DNA of 6,755 nucleotides from Lentisphaerota bacterium (GTDB lineage: Bacteria; Verrucomicrobiota; Kiritimatiellia; RFP12; UBA3636). Positions within the stretch are counted from its first letter, which is position 1. Each line of letters begins with the position of its first letter. Where the stretch lies: NCBI GenBank assembly GCA_012511845.1, contig JAAZFF010000291.1:1-6755 (forward strand), in the 5' to 3' direction. This document shows, in pieces, positions 1 to 6,727 of the stretch. Made by a program: the position numbers and the translations under genes. Below the pieces are notes generated by a model that saw only the letters and a program-made list of their open reading frames with translations, did not search any database and had not been told where the DNA came from.

Positions 1-25
1 AGCTGGCTGCGCCGCAAGATAAAAA

Positions 26-52
26 CCACAGACCACACGAACAACACGAACA
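26..52. repeat. 9-bp-period repeat array A (ACACGAACA units)
   Basis: Two identical, directly abutting 9-bp units ACACGAACA occupy 35-43 and 44-52. They are preceded by a related but diverged 9-mer, CCACAGACC, at 26-34. The array sits in non-coding DNA downstream of mutS. Similar 'accacagaccacacgaac'-like strings occur, as I remember them, as dispersed intergenic repeats in PVC-type and other environmental genomes; that link is from memory and unchecked. Two exact copies are seen directly. Its function is unknown. Confidence 0.6.
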
Positions 53-84
53 AGGAGGAGTTAGGAGGGCTGAGCGGGGTAGGG

Positions 85-105
85 CGACGCTCTCCGAGTG
101 CGTCG
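85..105. repeat. Perfect hairpin CGACGC / GCGTCG
   Basis: CGACGC at 85-90 is the exact reverse complement of GCGTCG at 100-105, with a 9-nt loop. The arms are GC-rich and could form a stable hairpin in RNA or single-stranded DNA. No T-run follows on either strand, so it does not look like an intrinsic terminator. Its place among the periodic arrays suggests it belongs to a dispersed intergenic repeat element. That is inference. Confidence 0.45.
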
Positions 106-132
106 TGGGCAAGGGGTACCTGAGAGGGATCT

Positions 133-168
133 AGTCCACTTTGTCCACCCAGTCCACTTTGTCCAGTT
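133..168. repeat. 9-bp-period repeat array B (WGTCCA units, four copies)
   Basis: Four consecutive 9-bp units each begin with A/T followed by GTCCA, starting at 133, 142, 151 and 160. Units 1 and 3 are identical (AGTCCACTT). The 15-mer AGTCCACTTTGTCCA is repeated exactly at 133-147 and 151-165, so a higher-order 18-bp period is also present. On the minus strand the units read TGGAC followed by four variable bases. Because 9 is a multiple of 3, the array leaves open frames that translate to repeating Trp-Thr peptides; these are not taken as a gene. Confidence 0.75.
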
Positions 169-205
169 GCAGCGATATCTGACGCCGTGACGCCCGATCG
201 CTTTT

Positions 206-219
206 GACTCGGGACTCGG
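206..219. repeat. 7-bp tandem duplication GACTCGG x2
   Basis: GACTCGG at 206-212 is followed immediately by an identical copy at 213-219, then by a decayed third copy (GATTTTG, 220-226). It lies between the two GTC-rich 9-bp arrays. It may be part of the same composite intergenic repeat region. No function can be assigned. Confidence 0.5.
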
Positions 220-224
220 GATTT

Positions 225-251
225 TGTCTGACCTGTCCGACGAGTCTGACA
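225..251. repeat. 9-bp-period repeat array C (WGTCYGAC units, three copies)
   Basis: Three consecutive 9-bp units start at 225, 234 and 243 and share the core A/T-GTC-T/C-GAC (TGTCTGACC, TGTCCGACG, AGTCTGACA). The array shares both its 9-bp period and its WGTC opening with array B, 57 bp to the left, so the two may be diverged forms of one repeat type. Read in frame on the plus strand it gives Ser-Asp-x tripeptides, but no ribosome-binding site or conserved protein supports translation. Confidence 0.65.
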
Positions 252-259
252 GCAACGGC

Positions 260-295
260 GGTTTGCGGAGAAACCAGCCCTACCTGCTCAGGGCT
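260..295 (-). terminator. Two abutting hairpins downstream of mutS; weak terminator candidate
   Basis: AGCCCT at 276-281 pairs perfectly with AGGGCT at 290-295 (8-nt loop). GGTTT at 260-264 pairs with AAACC at 271-275 (6-nt loop). The hairpins touch end to end. For a transcript leaving mutS leftwards, the GC-richer hairpin comes first, about 107 nt after the stop codon, followed by GGTTTCT. That tail is not a proper U-run, so termination is only possible, not shown. No better terminator is visible between the mutS stop and the left edge. Confidence 0.25.
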
Positions 296-401
296 CCCGG
301 GCTTAGCAGCCGCAATGCAGAATTGATGCTGCCATCTAAAAGAAAGTCAGCTGGCGCTCATCTTCATAGCGCTCGCGCTTTGGTTTGGAACGAGGCTCAA
401 T

Positions 402-2855
402 TCATGCAGAAATTCCAGATTCCGAAAGCTCATCGGCTTCGAGGTTTTCCAGGATTTCCCGGGCGCGATGCAGTACCGTTTCAGGCATGCCTGCAAGTTT
501 GGCTACTGCAATGCCATAACTTTTATCAGCCGTGCCATCAACAATCCGCCGCAGAAAAACAACGCTGTCGCCCCGTTCCCTGACCAGTACATTACAGTTA
601 ACAACGCCATTGAGTGTAAGCGAAAGATCCGTAAGCTCATGGTAATGGGTGGCAAAAAGCGTTTTAGCTTTTACAGCTGGAGTATTGTGGAGGTATTCGG
701 CAACAGCCCATGCAATGCTTATGCCGTCAAACGTACTCGTGCCGCGCCCTATTTCATCCAGAACTATGAGACTGCGCGTAGTGGCATTGTTGAGGATGTT
801 GGCAGTTTCCTCCATCTCAACCATGAATGTGCTACGACCTTTTGCCAGGTCGTCGCTTGCTCCAACCCTTGTAAACACGCGATCCACTATTCCTATTGAT
901 GCTGTTTTTGCCGGTACAAATGAACCCATTTGAGCCATTACGACAAGGAGTGCTACCTGGCGGATGTACGTGGATTTCCCAGCCATGTTGGGACCGGTAA
1001 TTACCATTATCTGCCGTGTTGAGCAGTTCAGTTCCACATCGTTCGGCACGAAGCGTTCTGAATCAGGCAATTGCTCTATTACCGGATGACGACTGTCCGT
1101 GATGCGTATAGTGTCGCTTTCGTCCATTGCAGGACGGGTGTAGTCCAAAGCCAGGGCACGATCAGCCAGTGAGCAAAGAGCGTCTAGCTCGGCAATAGCT
1201 GAGGCTACAGCCTGGATCGCAGCAGTCTCACTTACTACTTTTTCCCTTAAGGCATCGAAGATTTCATTTTCAAGGATTATTGAGCGATCGGCTGCGCCAA
1301 TGATTTTTTCTTCGCGCTCTTTAAGCTCCGGAGTGATGAAGCGCTCGCAATTAACCATTGTTTGTTTTCTTACATACTCTTCAGGAACATTAGCGAGTTG
1401 TCCGCTTGAAACTTCTATGAAATAACCGAATATTTTATTGAATTTCACTTTTAGGGTTTTAATCCCTGTCCGCTTTATTTCATCCGCCTGGTACTTTGCT
1501 ATCCATGCTCTGCCATTAGCGGCTGCATCTTTCAGTTCGTCAAGTTCGGTATTAACGCCGGTGCGAATCATTCCGCCTTCATTCATGGTGGCAGGGGGAG
1601 ATTCCACAAGTGTTTTATCTATAGTATCGGTCAACTCATTCAGGGGGAGCAGTCCGTTTAATATCTTTTCCAGTACCTCACCCTTTGCTGCAGGCTCGAG
1701 TCTTTCCCGTATTTCCGGGGCAATTTTCAGTGCATTTGATATTGCGTTTATATCTCGAGGCGAACCGCGCCCAAGTGATACGCGTGCTATAGTGCGTTCC
1801 AGGTCACGTACTTCCGCGAGAAGGTCTCTTATCGGTGTAAGTATGGATCGTGTTTTTGTCAGGATTTCAACTGCATCATGGCGATTGTTTATTGTTTCCA
1901 AGTTTAAGAGAGGTCTGGCAACCCAGCGATGAAGAAGGCGTGCCCCCATTGGAGTACGAGTGGCGTTGAGTACTCCATATAGGGTATGTGCCTTATTGCG
2001 TCCTGCCATCGGCAAGAGATCAAGGTGCCCGCAAGTAGCATCATCTAGCGTCATGTATCCCGAAGTTTGACCAAGTCTCATCGCTGTTACGTGGGAAAGG
2101 TCACGTCTGAGGTTTTCCTTTACATGGTACAGGATAGCACCTGCCGCCCTGATGACGGCACTGTTGCCCTCGCAGCCGAAACCTTCCAAAGAAGCGACAG
2201 TGAAATGATTGGTCAGCGTTGTGTACGCGAACGACTCCTCATAAAACCAGCCATCTACCGGTGTAACGCAGTTTACTCCCGATTGCTTAAATATGTCAGT
2301 TTGTTTGCGCTCTTCATCCGGACTGTCTTCAGATATGGGTACGATTCCTTCGCACGGTGCGATACGGTAAATGGCATCGATCAGAGAAGCGATGTTTTCA
2401 TGATTTTCAACTATAAGCTCTCCTGTGGAAAGCTCCAGTGCTGCCAGACCGAATCCCTTCCCAGGGAAATGTGATATGGCGGCAATGTAGTTGTTGCGCT
2501 CGTCCTCCAGAGCACCTTCTTCTGTAATTGTCCCGGGGGTTATGATTCTTGTTATTTCACGCCTTACGATTCCCTTGGCGGCAGCAGGGTCTTCCATCTG
2601 TTCACAAATAGCCACCTTGCATCCGGCTCGTATAAGTTTGCCAAGGTAGGAATCCATAGCGTGATGGGGTACTCCGCACATCGGATAACCTGAGCGCTTC
2701 GTGAGGGCAACGTTGAGGATGGGTGCTGCGTATTTTGCGTCCTCAAAAAAAAGCTCATAAAAATCGCCCAGCCGGAACATGAGGATGACATCTGGGTCTA
2801 TCTCTGATTTGATGCGTCGATACTGTCGCATCATGGGGGTAAATTTATCTGACAT
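402..2855 (-). CDS. mutS: DNA mismatch repair ATPase MutS
   Basis: MutS binds base-base mismatches and small loops in DNA as a dimer and uses ATP to recruit MutL, starting mismatch repair in the cytoplasm. The 817-residue product carries all the main marks. An N-terminal mismatch-binding domain includes the Phe-x-Glu motif (F32-Y33-E34 in GDFYELF) and the MCGVPHHA and CEQMEDP blocks (59-90). Connector, lever and clamp domains follow to about 570. The C-terminal ATPase has Walker A GPNMAGKS (621-628), the signature loop near 668-681, Walker B LIVLDE (696-701) with DEIGRGTST, the ATHYHE histidine loop (735-740), and the GTADKSYGIAVAKLAGMP dimer helix-turn-helix (774-791). The start ATG (2855-2853) places the usual TPMM..Y block at residues 7-12. 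No Shine-Dalgarno precedes it; the leader is pyrimidine-rich. The protein ends soon after the dimerisation region, so a long C-terminal tetramerisation/clamp-binding tail like that of the 853-residue E. coli protein is absent or very short. No frameshift is seen. mutL is not in the window. Confidence 0.98.
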   Translation of the reverse strand: MSDKFTPMMRQYRRIKSEIDPDVILMFRLGDFYELFFEDAKYAAPILNVALTKRSGYPMCGVPHHAMDSYLGKLIRAGCKVAICEQMEDPAAAKGIVRREITRIITPGTITEEGALEDERNNYIAAISHFPGKGFGLAALELSTGELIVENHENIASLIDAIYRIAPCEGIVPISEDSPDEERKQTDIFKQSGVNCVTPVDGWFYEESFAYTTLTNHFTVASLEGFGCEGNSAVIRAAGAILYHVKENLRRDLSHVTAMRLGQTSGYMTLDDATCGHLDLLPMAGRNKAHTLYGVLNATRTPMGARLLHRWVARPLLNLETINNRHDAVEILTKTRSILTPIRDLLAEVRDLERTIARVSLGRGSPRDINAISNALKIAPEIRERLEPAAKGEVLEKILNGLLPLNELTDTIDKTLVESPPATMNEGGMIRTGVNTELDELKDAAANGRAWIAKYQADEIKRTGIKTLKVKFNKIFGYFIEVSSGQLANVPEEYVRKQTMVNCERFITPELKEREEKIIGAADRSIILENEIFDALREKVVSETAAIQAVASAIAELDALCSLADRALALDYTRPAMDESDTIRITDSRHPVIEQLPDSERFVPNDVELNCSTRQIMVITGPNMAGKSTYIRQVALLVVMAQMGSFVPAKTASIGIVDRVFTRVGASDDLAKGRSTFMVEMEETANILNNATTRSLIVLDEIGRGTSTFDGISIAWAVAEYLHNTPAVKAKTLFATHYHELTDLSLTLNGVVNCNVLVRERGDSVVFLRRIVDGTADKSYGIAVAKLAGMPETVLHRAREILENLEADELSESGISA

Positions 2856-2890
2856 ATTGCATATATTAAAAGGAAGAAATATTGGTTTTC

Positions 2891-2920
2891 AGTATAGCAC
2901 GCAACCCGCCATCAAGTCTA
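2891..2920 (-). promoter_or_regulatory. Predicted sigma70-type promoter of mutS
   Basis: On the minus strand, TAGACT (2920-2915; 4 of 6 matches to TTGACA) lies 18 bp upstream of TATACT (2896-2891; 5 of 6 matches to TATAAT). Transcription would start near 2884, leaving a leader of about 29 nt before the mutS ATG. The leader has a TTTCTTCCTTTT tract and no purine-rich ribosome-binding site. The call rests on consensus matching alone. Confidence 0.5.
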
Positions 2921-2940
2921 TTTTAGAATTGTTATGATGG

Positions 2941-2960
2941 TGTTATAAAAAAATATAACA
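2941..2960. promoter_or_regulatory. Perfect dyad TGTTATA-N6-TATAACA, operator candidate
   Basis: TGTTATA (2941-2947) and TATAACA (2954-2960) are exact reverse complements around six A residues. The dyad lies between the two divergent promoters, ending 5 bp before the rightward -35 box and starting 20 bp beyond the mutS -35 box. A dimeric repressor or activator could reach either promoter from here. Its position upstream of the -35 and its A/T richness also suit an UP element contacted by the RNA polymerase alpha subunit. No regulator gene is in the window. It lacks the GC stem of a terminator. Confidence 0.45.
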
Positions 2961-2965
2961 GTGTA

Positions 2966-2994
2966 TTGCAAAAATACTTCGGGTTTGTTAGAAT
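2966..2994 (+). promoter_or_regulatory. Predicted sigma70-type promoter of the TPR-protein operon
   Basis: TTGCAA (2966-2971; 4 of 6 matches) is separated by 17 bp from TAGAAT (2989-2994; 5 of 6 matches). A TG one base before the -10 box (2986-2987) adds an extended -10 element. The start of transcription would be near 3001, giving a leader of about 55 nt. An inverted repeat GTATT/AATAC (2963-2967 and 2973-2977) overlaps the -35 box and could be a small operator half-site pair, but arms of 5 bp may be chance. Confidence 0.6.
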
Positions 2995-3021
2995 ACAGCA
3001 AGATTCATAACGTAAAGCGGT

Positions 3022-3043
3022 AGGAGCGTGCCTAATGAACTGA
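3022..3043 (+). promoter_or_regulatory. Two-codon minigene (ATG AAC TGA) with strong ribosome-binding site in the leader
   Basis: An ideal AGGAG (3022-3026) stands 8 nt before ATG AAC TGA (3035-3043), a Met-Asn minigene. The final A of its stop is the first base of the AAGGGG (3043-3048) that serves the large TPR gene, whose ATG begins 12 nt after the stop. This layout could allow ribosomes finishing the minigene to restart at 3056, or could sequester ribosomes. It may equally be chance. The elements are seen directly; the regulatory reading is inference. Confidence 0.3.
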
Positions 3044-3055
3044 AGGGGTTCCAAC

Positions 3056-6000
3056 ATGCGTGATTTTTTAATGAGAAAAACAATTTGCTTTGTATTAGTC
3101 GCTGTTTTATCAGCAGGTGTTCTTTCTGTCAGCTCGACAGCCCAGGAAGTAGGTCGTGTTCGTATTCCTCCGGAGGCTCAAATAGAGTTGGAGTATATTG
3201 GTTTGCTTCAAAGTAATATGTTTCCTGATTACGCCGAACTTGTAATCAAGGATTTTGAGGTCAGGTTTCCAAGCTTGAAACCTCTGGTAGAAGTTGAAAA
3301 ACTTAAACAGATATTGCAGCAGGGCAGGTTTGATGATGCACGTGCTATAATAGCTGCAAAGCCGGATCAGGAATCAGCAGATGTCTGGGCAATGACTCTT
3401 ACACTGGCTGACTTCTATTACGCCGGAGGCAAATACAGCGAGGCTATGGGAATCTATAGCAAGTTTTTCGATAAGTACAAGGGGGAACCTCCGGCAGATA
3501 TCAAGGAGTTTTACTTGTCCTCGCTTTACAAGTATGCGCAGATGCTTTTATTTCTCGAAATGAACGAACAGGCTCTTAAGGCTTACGATGATCTGCTTTC
3601 TATTAAAGACCTGGATGAAGCTACAAAGCGGCAGTCAACCTTTGAATCTGCAGAGCTTGCTGTAAGACTGGCGCAGGAAATGAAGCCCGGCAAGGAACGC
3701 GATGCGCTTTTTGCCAAAGCCAAAACGCGAATTGAATCTCTCCTTTGGGAACAGGATTTATGGTTTGCCCGTTCTCTCGTATTGATGGCACACGTGGAAG
3801 TTATAAAGGGTGATGTTGACAGGGCAACTAAACTTATTAACGACTACATGCCGCAATTACGCAGTATCGAGGCACAGCTCGTTGAATTGGGGCGGGAGAC
3901 AGGTGAAGATCTGTCTAGACTGAGCCCCATAGCGGAAGTGCGCTACCTGATGGGCGTAATGATGTATGATGAGGTGCAAGAGAAGCTTAAAGATGCAAAC
4001 ATCACGCCGGAAGAGCTGAAAAGCACGGGTGCGATGCTTGTAAAAGCACTACAGGAATTTGCGAATGTTTACGCACAATATTCAAACACTTCATGGGCAC
4101 CGGATGCTATGGTGTTCTCGGAAGAAATACAGGAGCTTCTCAAAACAACATTCGGAGCCAAGGATATAAAGATAGATGTTTCCGCCGAGCAGCGCCGCGA
4201 TATAGCCATGAAACAATTTGCGAATGCCCGGATGCTTTACAATCAGGTTCAGTATGAGAGAGCGATAGAGTCGTACCTCATTGTTTTAAATCAATTTCCC
4301 GAATTGGTCCCCGACTCCATAATGGCGATGAGCGAGTTAGCGCGATCTTATATCGAGTTTGCGGATAGTCAGAAGGAAGCTGAAGCCAAGCAATATTGTG
4401 ACCTGACGGCAGAAATGATTATCGGGCATCTCGCAGAGCGGTTCAGTAAGTCAGGCAGCGAAGGCATGCCTGTTGCAGGGGATGAGTTGCGACGCATCGC
4501 GGAGATATACAGCGAAAGAAACAATATCCCCATGCGTGAATTTACTTACTCCCTTTTCTTTAATCTCTACCCGGAACACCCTCTGGCAGCGCCGTTGCTT
4601 ATGAGCTTTTCGGAGAATAAATTTAAGGATGACGATTTCGAAGGTGCTATACAGGGCTATACTACCTTGAAGGACAGATATCAGAAATCGCAGCTCTTGT
4701 TCCCGGCAATGCGCCGGCTTGCAGACAGCTACTCGAAAATCGGAAATGTGGAGAAGGAAATAGAAGTACGCATGGAGTATGTGGAAAGCCTTTCAAAGCG
4801 TGAAGAACCGGGTCAGGAATACGTGACGGCGTCTTATGTGCTTACAAGAATGAATCGCAATATTGCTCTCAATGAACTACGTGCGGCAAACGCCCTGGTA
4901 AACGAAATTCGTCGAAGTGGTGCACCCATAGAAAAAGAAGAAAATGATTTAGAAGACGCATCAGATTCTGAAAAGGAAACTGATGAGGAAGAAGAGGGTG
5001 AAAAAGATTCCGGAGTAATCACGCTGGATGAGGCCATGAAGCGGGTAGCCGATGCAAACCAGAAGCTGATCAGATCTGTAAATGAGTTTGGTAAAATAAT
5101 CAATATGCTTTCTTCGGAGCAGACACGTAAAAAGTATGAGAAAAATGCCCGGGAAAAAGAGATTAACAGCAATGTATTGCAGGGATGCATGTTTGACCGT
5201 TCGTATACACTCTCAGCTCTAACGCAGCCTGCTGACAAACTGGCATCCTTCAAGCAGCAGTCCATCAAGTCGTACGAACAATTTCTAAACTTATTCCCGG
5301 ATGCAACAGGTGTTCCAACAGTACTCATGCAGCTGGGCACACTTTATTCTACAACAAAAACAGACGATCCTGATGAGCAGGAACCCAATATTAAAAAAGT
5401 AGATTCCATGTTCTCGCGCCTTAGTGAAGAATATCCTGAATCCGACGAAGCCAGAAAAGCCTACTTTACAAGAGGACGCACTCTCATTGAGCTCGGTTTC
5501 AGACAGGAAGGTGTTGAGGTTCTCAAAAGAATGTTCACAGACTCAGGTCAATACTCTGCAAGTCAGATGTTTCTCGCAGCGGAAGAGCTGATGAAATCTA
5601 AGGAGTATGACCTCGCTCGCCAAGGTTTTGATCTGGCGATGAAGATGTCGAATAATGAGCCTTCAATAGTTATTCCGTCGCGTATTGGGCTTGCTAAAAT
5701 AATGATTCAGAAAAAAGAATACAACAACGCTCTTACTGCGATAGAAACTTTCATAGAAGAGAATCCCAGGTCATATGCCGTGATCGAGGCGAACGATCTT
5801 CTTTCGGAGGCGGCGAAAATGGTAGCATTTGAAGAGCCGGATCGTAATGAAAGAATCAAGCTTTTCAATCGTGCTCTGAAATCGCTGCAAACTATTGAAC
5901 AGCACATGACCGGAGCTCAGGACAGGGCAGAGATCACGATTAAAAAAGGAAAAATTCTTGAAACGAAAATAGATGTTGAGAAGAAATTTGACAATCCCGA

Positions 6001-6286
6001 TATAGTAGACCAGTATATTGGAGAGGCAGCACTGTTCTATCAGCGCTTTACCATTTCTGCCGATAAAAGGGATGCCGGGGTGTTGCCGTCCCTTGAGTAT
6101 GCGTTTTATAAAATGGTTCGTCTGCTTTTGGAGATGAAAGAGTATTCTGATGGGACGCCCGTGTATGAAGACGTAAAAGAGGACTGTCAGAAATACCTTC
6201 AGCTTTTCCCAACCGGCAGGTACATAAATGAAATGCGCAGCGCTTTGACAGAGGCTGAAATTGGCAGTACAATAAGTGCTAAATAA
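3056..6286 (+). CDS. Large exported TPR / alpha-solenoid repeat protein, 1,076 residues
   Basis: I do not recognise a named family. The N-terminus is a signal peptide: basic start (MRDFLMRK), hydrophobic core at about 9-25, and a likely signal peptidase I site after Ser-Thr-Ala29. There is no lipobox and no later membrane segment, so a periplasmic or envelope location is expected. The rest is almost all helical, with TPR-like hairpins, for example around 111-144, 386-417, 523-545, 733-764, 801-823 and 881-904, each showing the small-residue/Tyr/Ala pattern and often ending in FP or YP (NQFPE, NLYPEHP, NLFPDA, EEYPES, QLFPTG). This resembles BamD/YbgF-type TPR proteins, which scaffold outer-membrane or Tol-Pal complexes, but the match is structural style only. 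A strongly acidic segment at about 626-651 interrupts the solenoid. The ATG at 3056 is preceded by AAGGGG at 7 nt, and a stop at 3041 in the same frame rules out an earlier start. ATG 3071 would also leave a signal peptide but lacks a ribosome-binding site. It probably heads an operon with the small exported protein downstream. Confidence 0.9.
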   Translation: MRDFLMRKTICFVLVAVLSAGVLSVSSTAQEVGRVRIPPEAQIELEYIGLLQSNMFPDYAELVIKDFEVRFPSLKPLVEVEKLKQILQQGRFDDARAIIAAKPDQESADVWAMTLTLADFYYAGGKYSEAMGIYSKFFDKYKGEPPADIKEFYLSSLYKYAQMLLFLEMNEQALKAYDDLLSIKDLDEATKRQSTFESAELAVRLAQEMKPGKERDALFAKAKTRIESLLWEQDLWFARSLVLMAHVEVIKGDVDRATKLINDYMPQLRSIEAQLVELGRETGEDLSRLSPIAEVRYLMGVMMYDEVQEKLKDANITPEELKSTGAMLVKALQEFANVYAQYSNTSWAPDAMVFSEEIQELLKTTFGAKDIKIDVSAEQRRDIAMKQFANARMLYNQVQYERAIESYLIVLNQFPELVPDSIMAMSELARSYIEFADSQKEAEAKQYCDLTAEMIIGHLAERFSKSGSEGMPVAGDELRRIAEIYSERNNIPMREFTYSLFFNLYPEHPLAAPLLMSFSENKFKDDDFEGAIQGYTTLKDRYQKSQLLFPAMRRLADSYSKIGNVEKEIEVRMEYVESLSKREEPGQEYVTASYVLTRMNRNIALNELRAANALVNEIRRSGAPIEKEENDLEDASDSEKETDEEEEGEKDSGVITLDEAMKRVADANQKLIRSVNEFGKIINMLSSEQTRKKYEKNAREKEINSNVLQGCMFDRSYTLSALTQPADKLASFKQQSIKSYEQFLNLFPDATGVPTVLMQLGTLYSTTKTDDPDEQEPNIKKVDSMFSRLSEEYPESDEARKAYFTRGRTLIELGFRQEGVEVLKRMFTDSGQYSASQMFLAAEELMKSKEYDLARQGFDLAMKMSNNEPSIVIPSRIGLAKIMIQKKEYNNALTAIETFIEENPRSYAVIEANDLLSEAAKMVAFEEPDRNERIKLFNRALKSLQTIEQHMTGAQDRAEITIKKGKILETKIDVEKKFDNPDIVDQYIGEAALFYQRFTISADKRDAGVLPSLEYAFYKMVRLLLEMKEYSDGTPVYEDVKEDCQKYLQLFPTGRYINEMRSALTEAEIGSTISAK

Positions 6287-6324
6287 TATCAAATGCAGGG
6301 ACGGCAGACGATTTCTAATTTTAC

Positions 6325-6329
6325 AGGAG
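6325..6329 (+). promoter_or_regulatory. Ribosome-binding site deciding the start of the small exported protein
   Basis: AGGAG lies 8 nt before ATG 6338. It decides against the in-frame ATG at 6293, which has no such site and would add 15 polar residues ahead of a good signal peptide. The 51 bp between the TPR gene stop and this ATG contain no visible terminator, which supports cotranscription. Confidence 0.8.
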
Positions 6330-6337
6330 CTAATACG

Positions 6338-6727
6338 ATGAAGATTAATAAATGGATGATTTTTGCTATTGTCACATTTGTGTATTGTGGCGCAATACAG
6401 CCGGCGCTGGCGCAGCAGGTTCGTGCTGTACAGGCGCAGGTACAGCATGTAAATGGGACGGTTATAAAGGGCAAGCTTCGCTGGTTGCCGGCAAGCAGGA
6501 AGTATGCGGTAATAAGCGTAAGTGAAGGTGGTCGTGAAATAGAGCAGCAATGGAGTCCTTCCGAGGTGGCGAAAATGCAAGTCGCCGCTCCTCAGGGCTG
6601 GCAGGCGCTTATCAAACAGGCAAGTACTTCTCCAGACGCTGCACTGCCGAAGCTGAACTCAATTATACGTGAGTATAAGATGCTCCAATATGATGAAGCT
6701 GCAGCCTATTACGCTGCCAACATCTAA
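6338..6727 (+). CDS. Small exported protein of unknown function, apparently cut short by an in-frame stop
   Basis: The 129-residue product starts with a clear signal peptide (MKINKWMIF, hydrophobic to about residue 20) and a canonical cleavage site after Ala-Leu-Ala25. Residues 30-82 look like a small beta domain: a VNGTVIKGKLRWL strand pair, a KYAVISV strand, then WSPSEVAKMQV. Residues 86-129 are helical (PKLNSIIREYKMLQYDEAAAYYAANI) and resemble the first helix of a TPR unit, where the protein stops. Two-thirds of a helical repeat is an odd place to end. The frame continues open after the TAA with MQDEQAEEA to the window edge and completes the TPR pattern, so the native gene is probably longer. 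The gene follows the large TPR gene in the same direction and likely shares its transcript and envelope location. No enzyme motif is visible. If the TAA is genuine, this is either a complete short protein or the 5' part of a pseudogene. Confidence 0.75.
   Translation: MKINKWMIFAIVTFVYCGAIQPALAQQVRAVQAQVQHVNGTVIKGKLRWLPASRKYAVISVSEGGREIEQQWSPSEVAKMQVAAPQGWQALIKQASTSPDAALPKLNSIIREYKMLQYDEAAAYYAANI

Noticed and set aside
2..22. Possible last codons of a gene entering from the left (six codons then TAA)
   Set aside because: Six codons are too few to tell a real gene end from chance.
53..69. AAGGAGGAG, a strong Shine-Dalgarno-like purine tract on the plus strand
   Set aside because: No ATG, GTG or TTG stands at a workable distance downstream with a sustained frame, so it is not taken as a ribosome-binding site.
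61..255. 64-codon minus-strand frame with repeated Trp-Thr and Ser-Asp peptides
   Set aside because: The peptide repeats come from the 9-bp DNA arrays, whose period is a multiple of three. It starts with TTG, and I see no supporting start signal or family.
368..379. AGCGC-TC-GCGCT inverted repeat just after the mutS stop
   Set aside because: The loop would be only 2 nt (or the stem only 3 bp with a 4-nt loop), and no U-run follows on the minus strand, so it is unlikely to be a terminator.
224..583. 119-codon plus-strand frame starting in array C and running into mutS
   Set aside because: It starts at TTG without a ribosome-binding site, overlaps the mutS 3' end antisense, and begins with repeat-derived SD tripeptides.
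468..2474. Several plus-strand open frames of 94-164 codons inside mutS
   Set aside because: They are antisense shadows of a full-length, well-conserved mutS and have no protein-like motifs.
4834..5340. 168-codon Ser-rich minus-strand frame
   Set aside because: It is the antisense image of the acidic, Glu/Asp-rich segment and nearby helices of the large TPR protein.
5771..6580. 269-codon open frame on the minus strand
   Set aside because: It lies antisense across the end of the large TPR gene and the start of the small exported gene. Its composition is erratic, it has no recognisable domain, and both sense genes have ribosome-binding sites and signal peptides.
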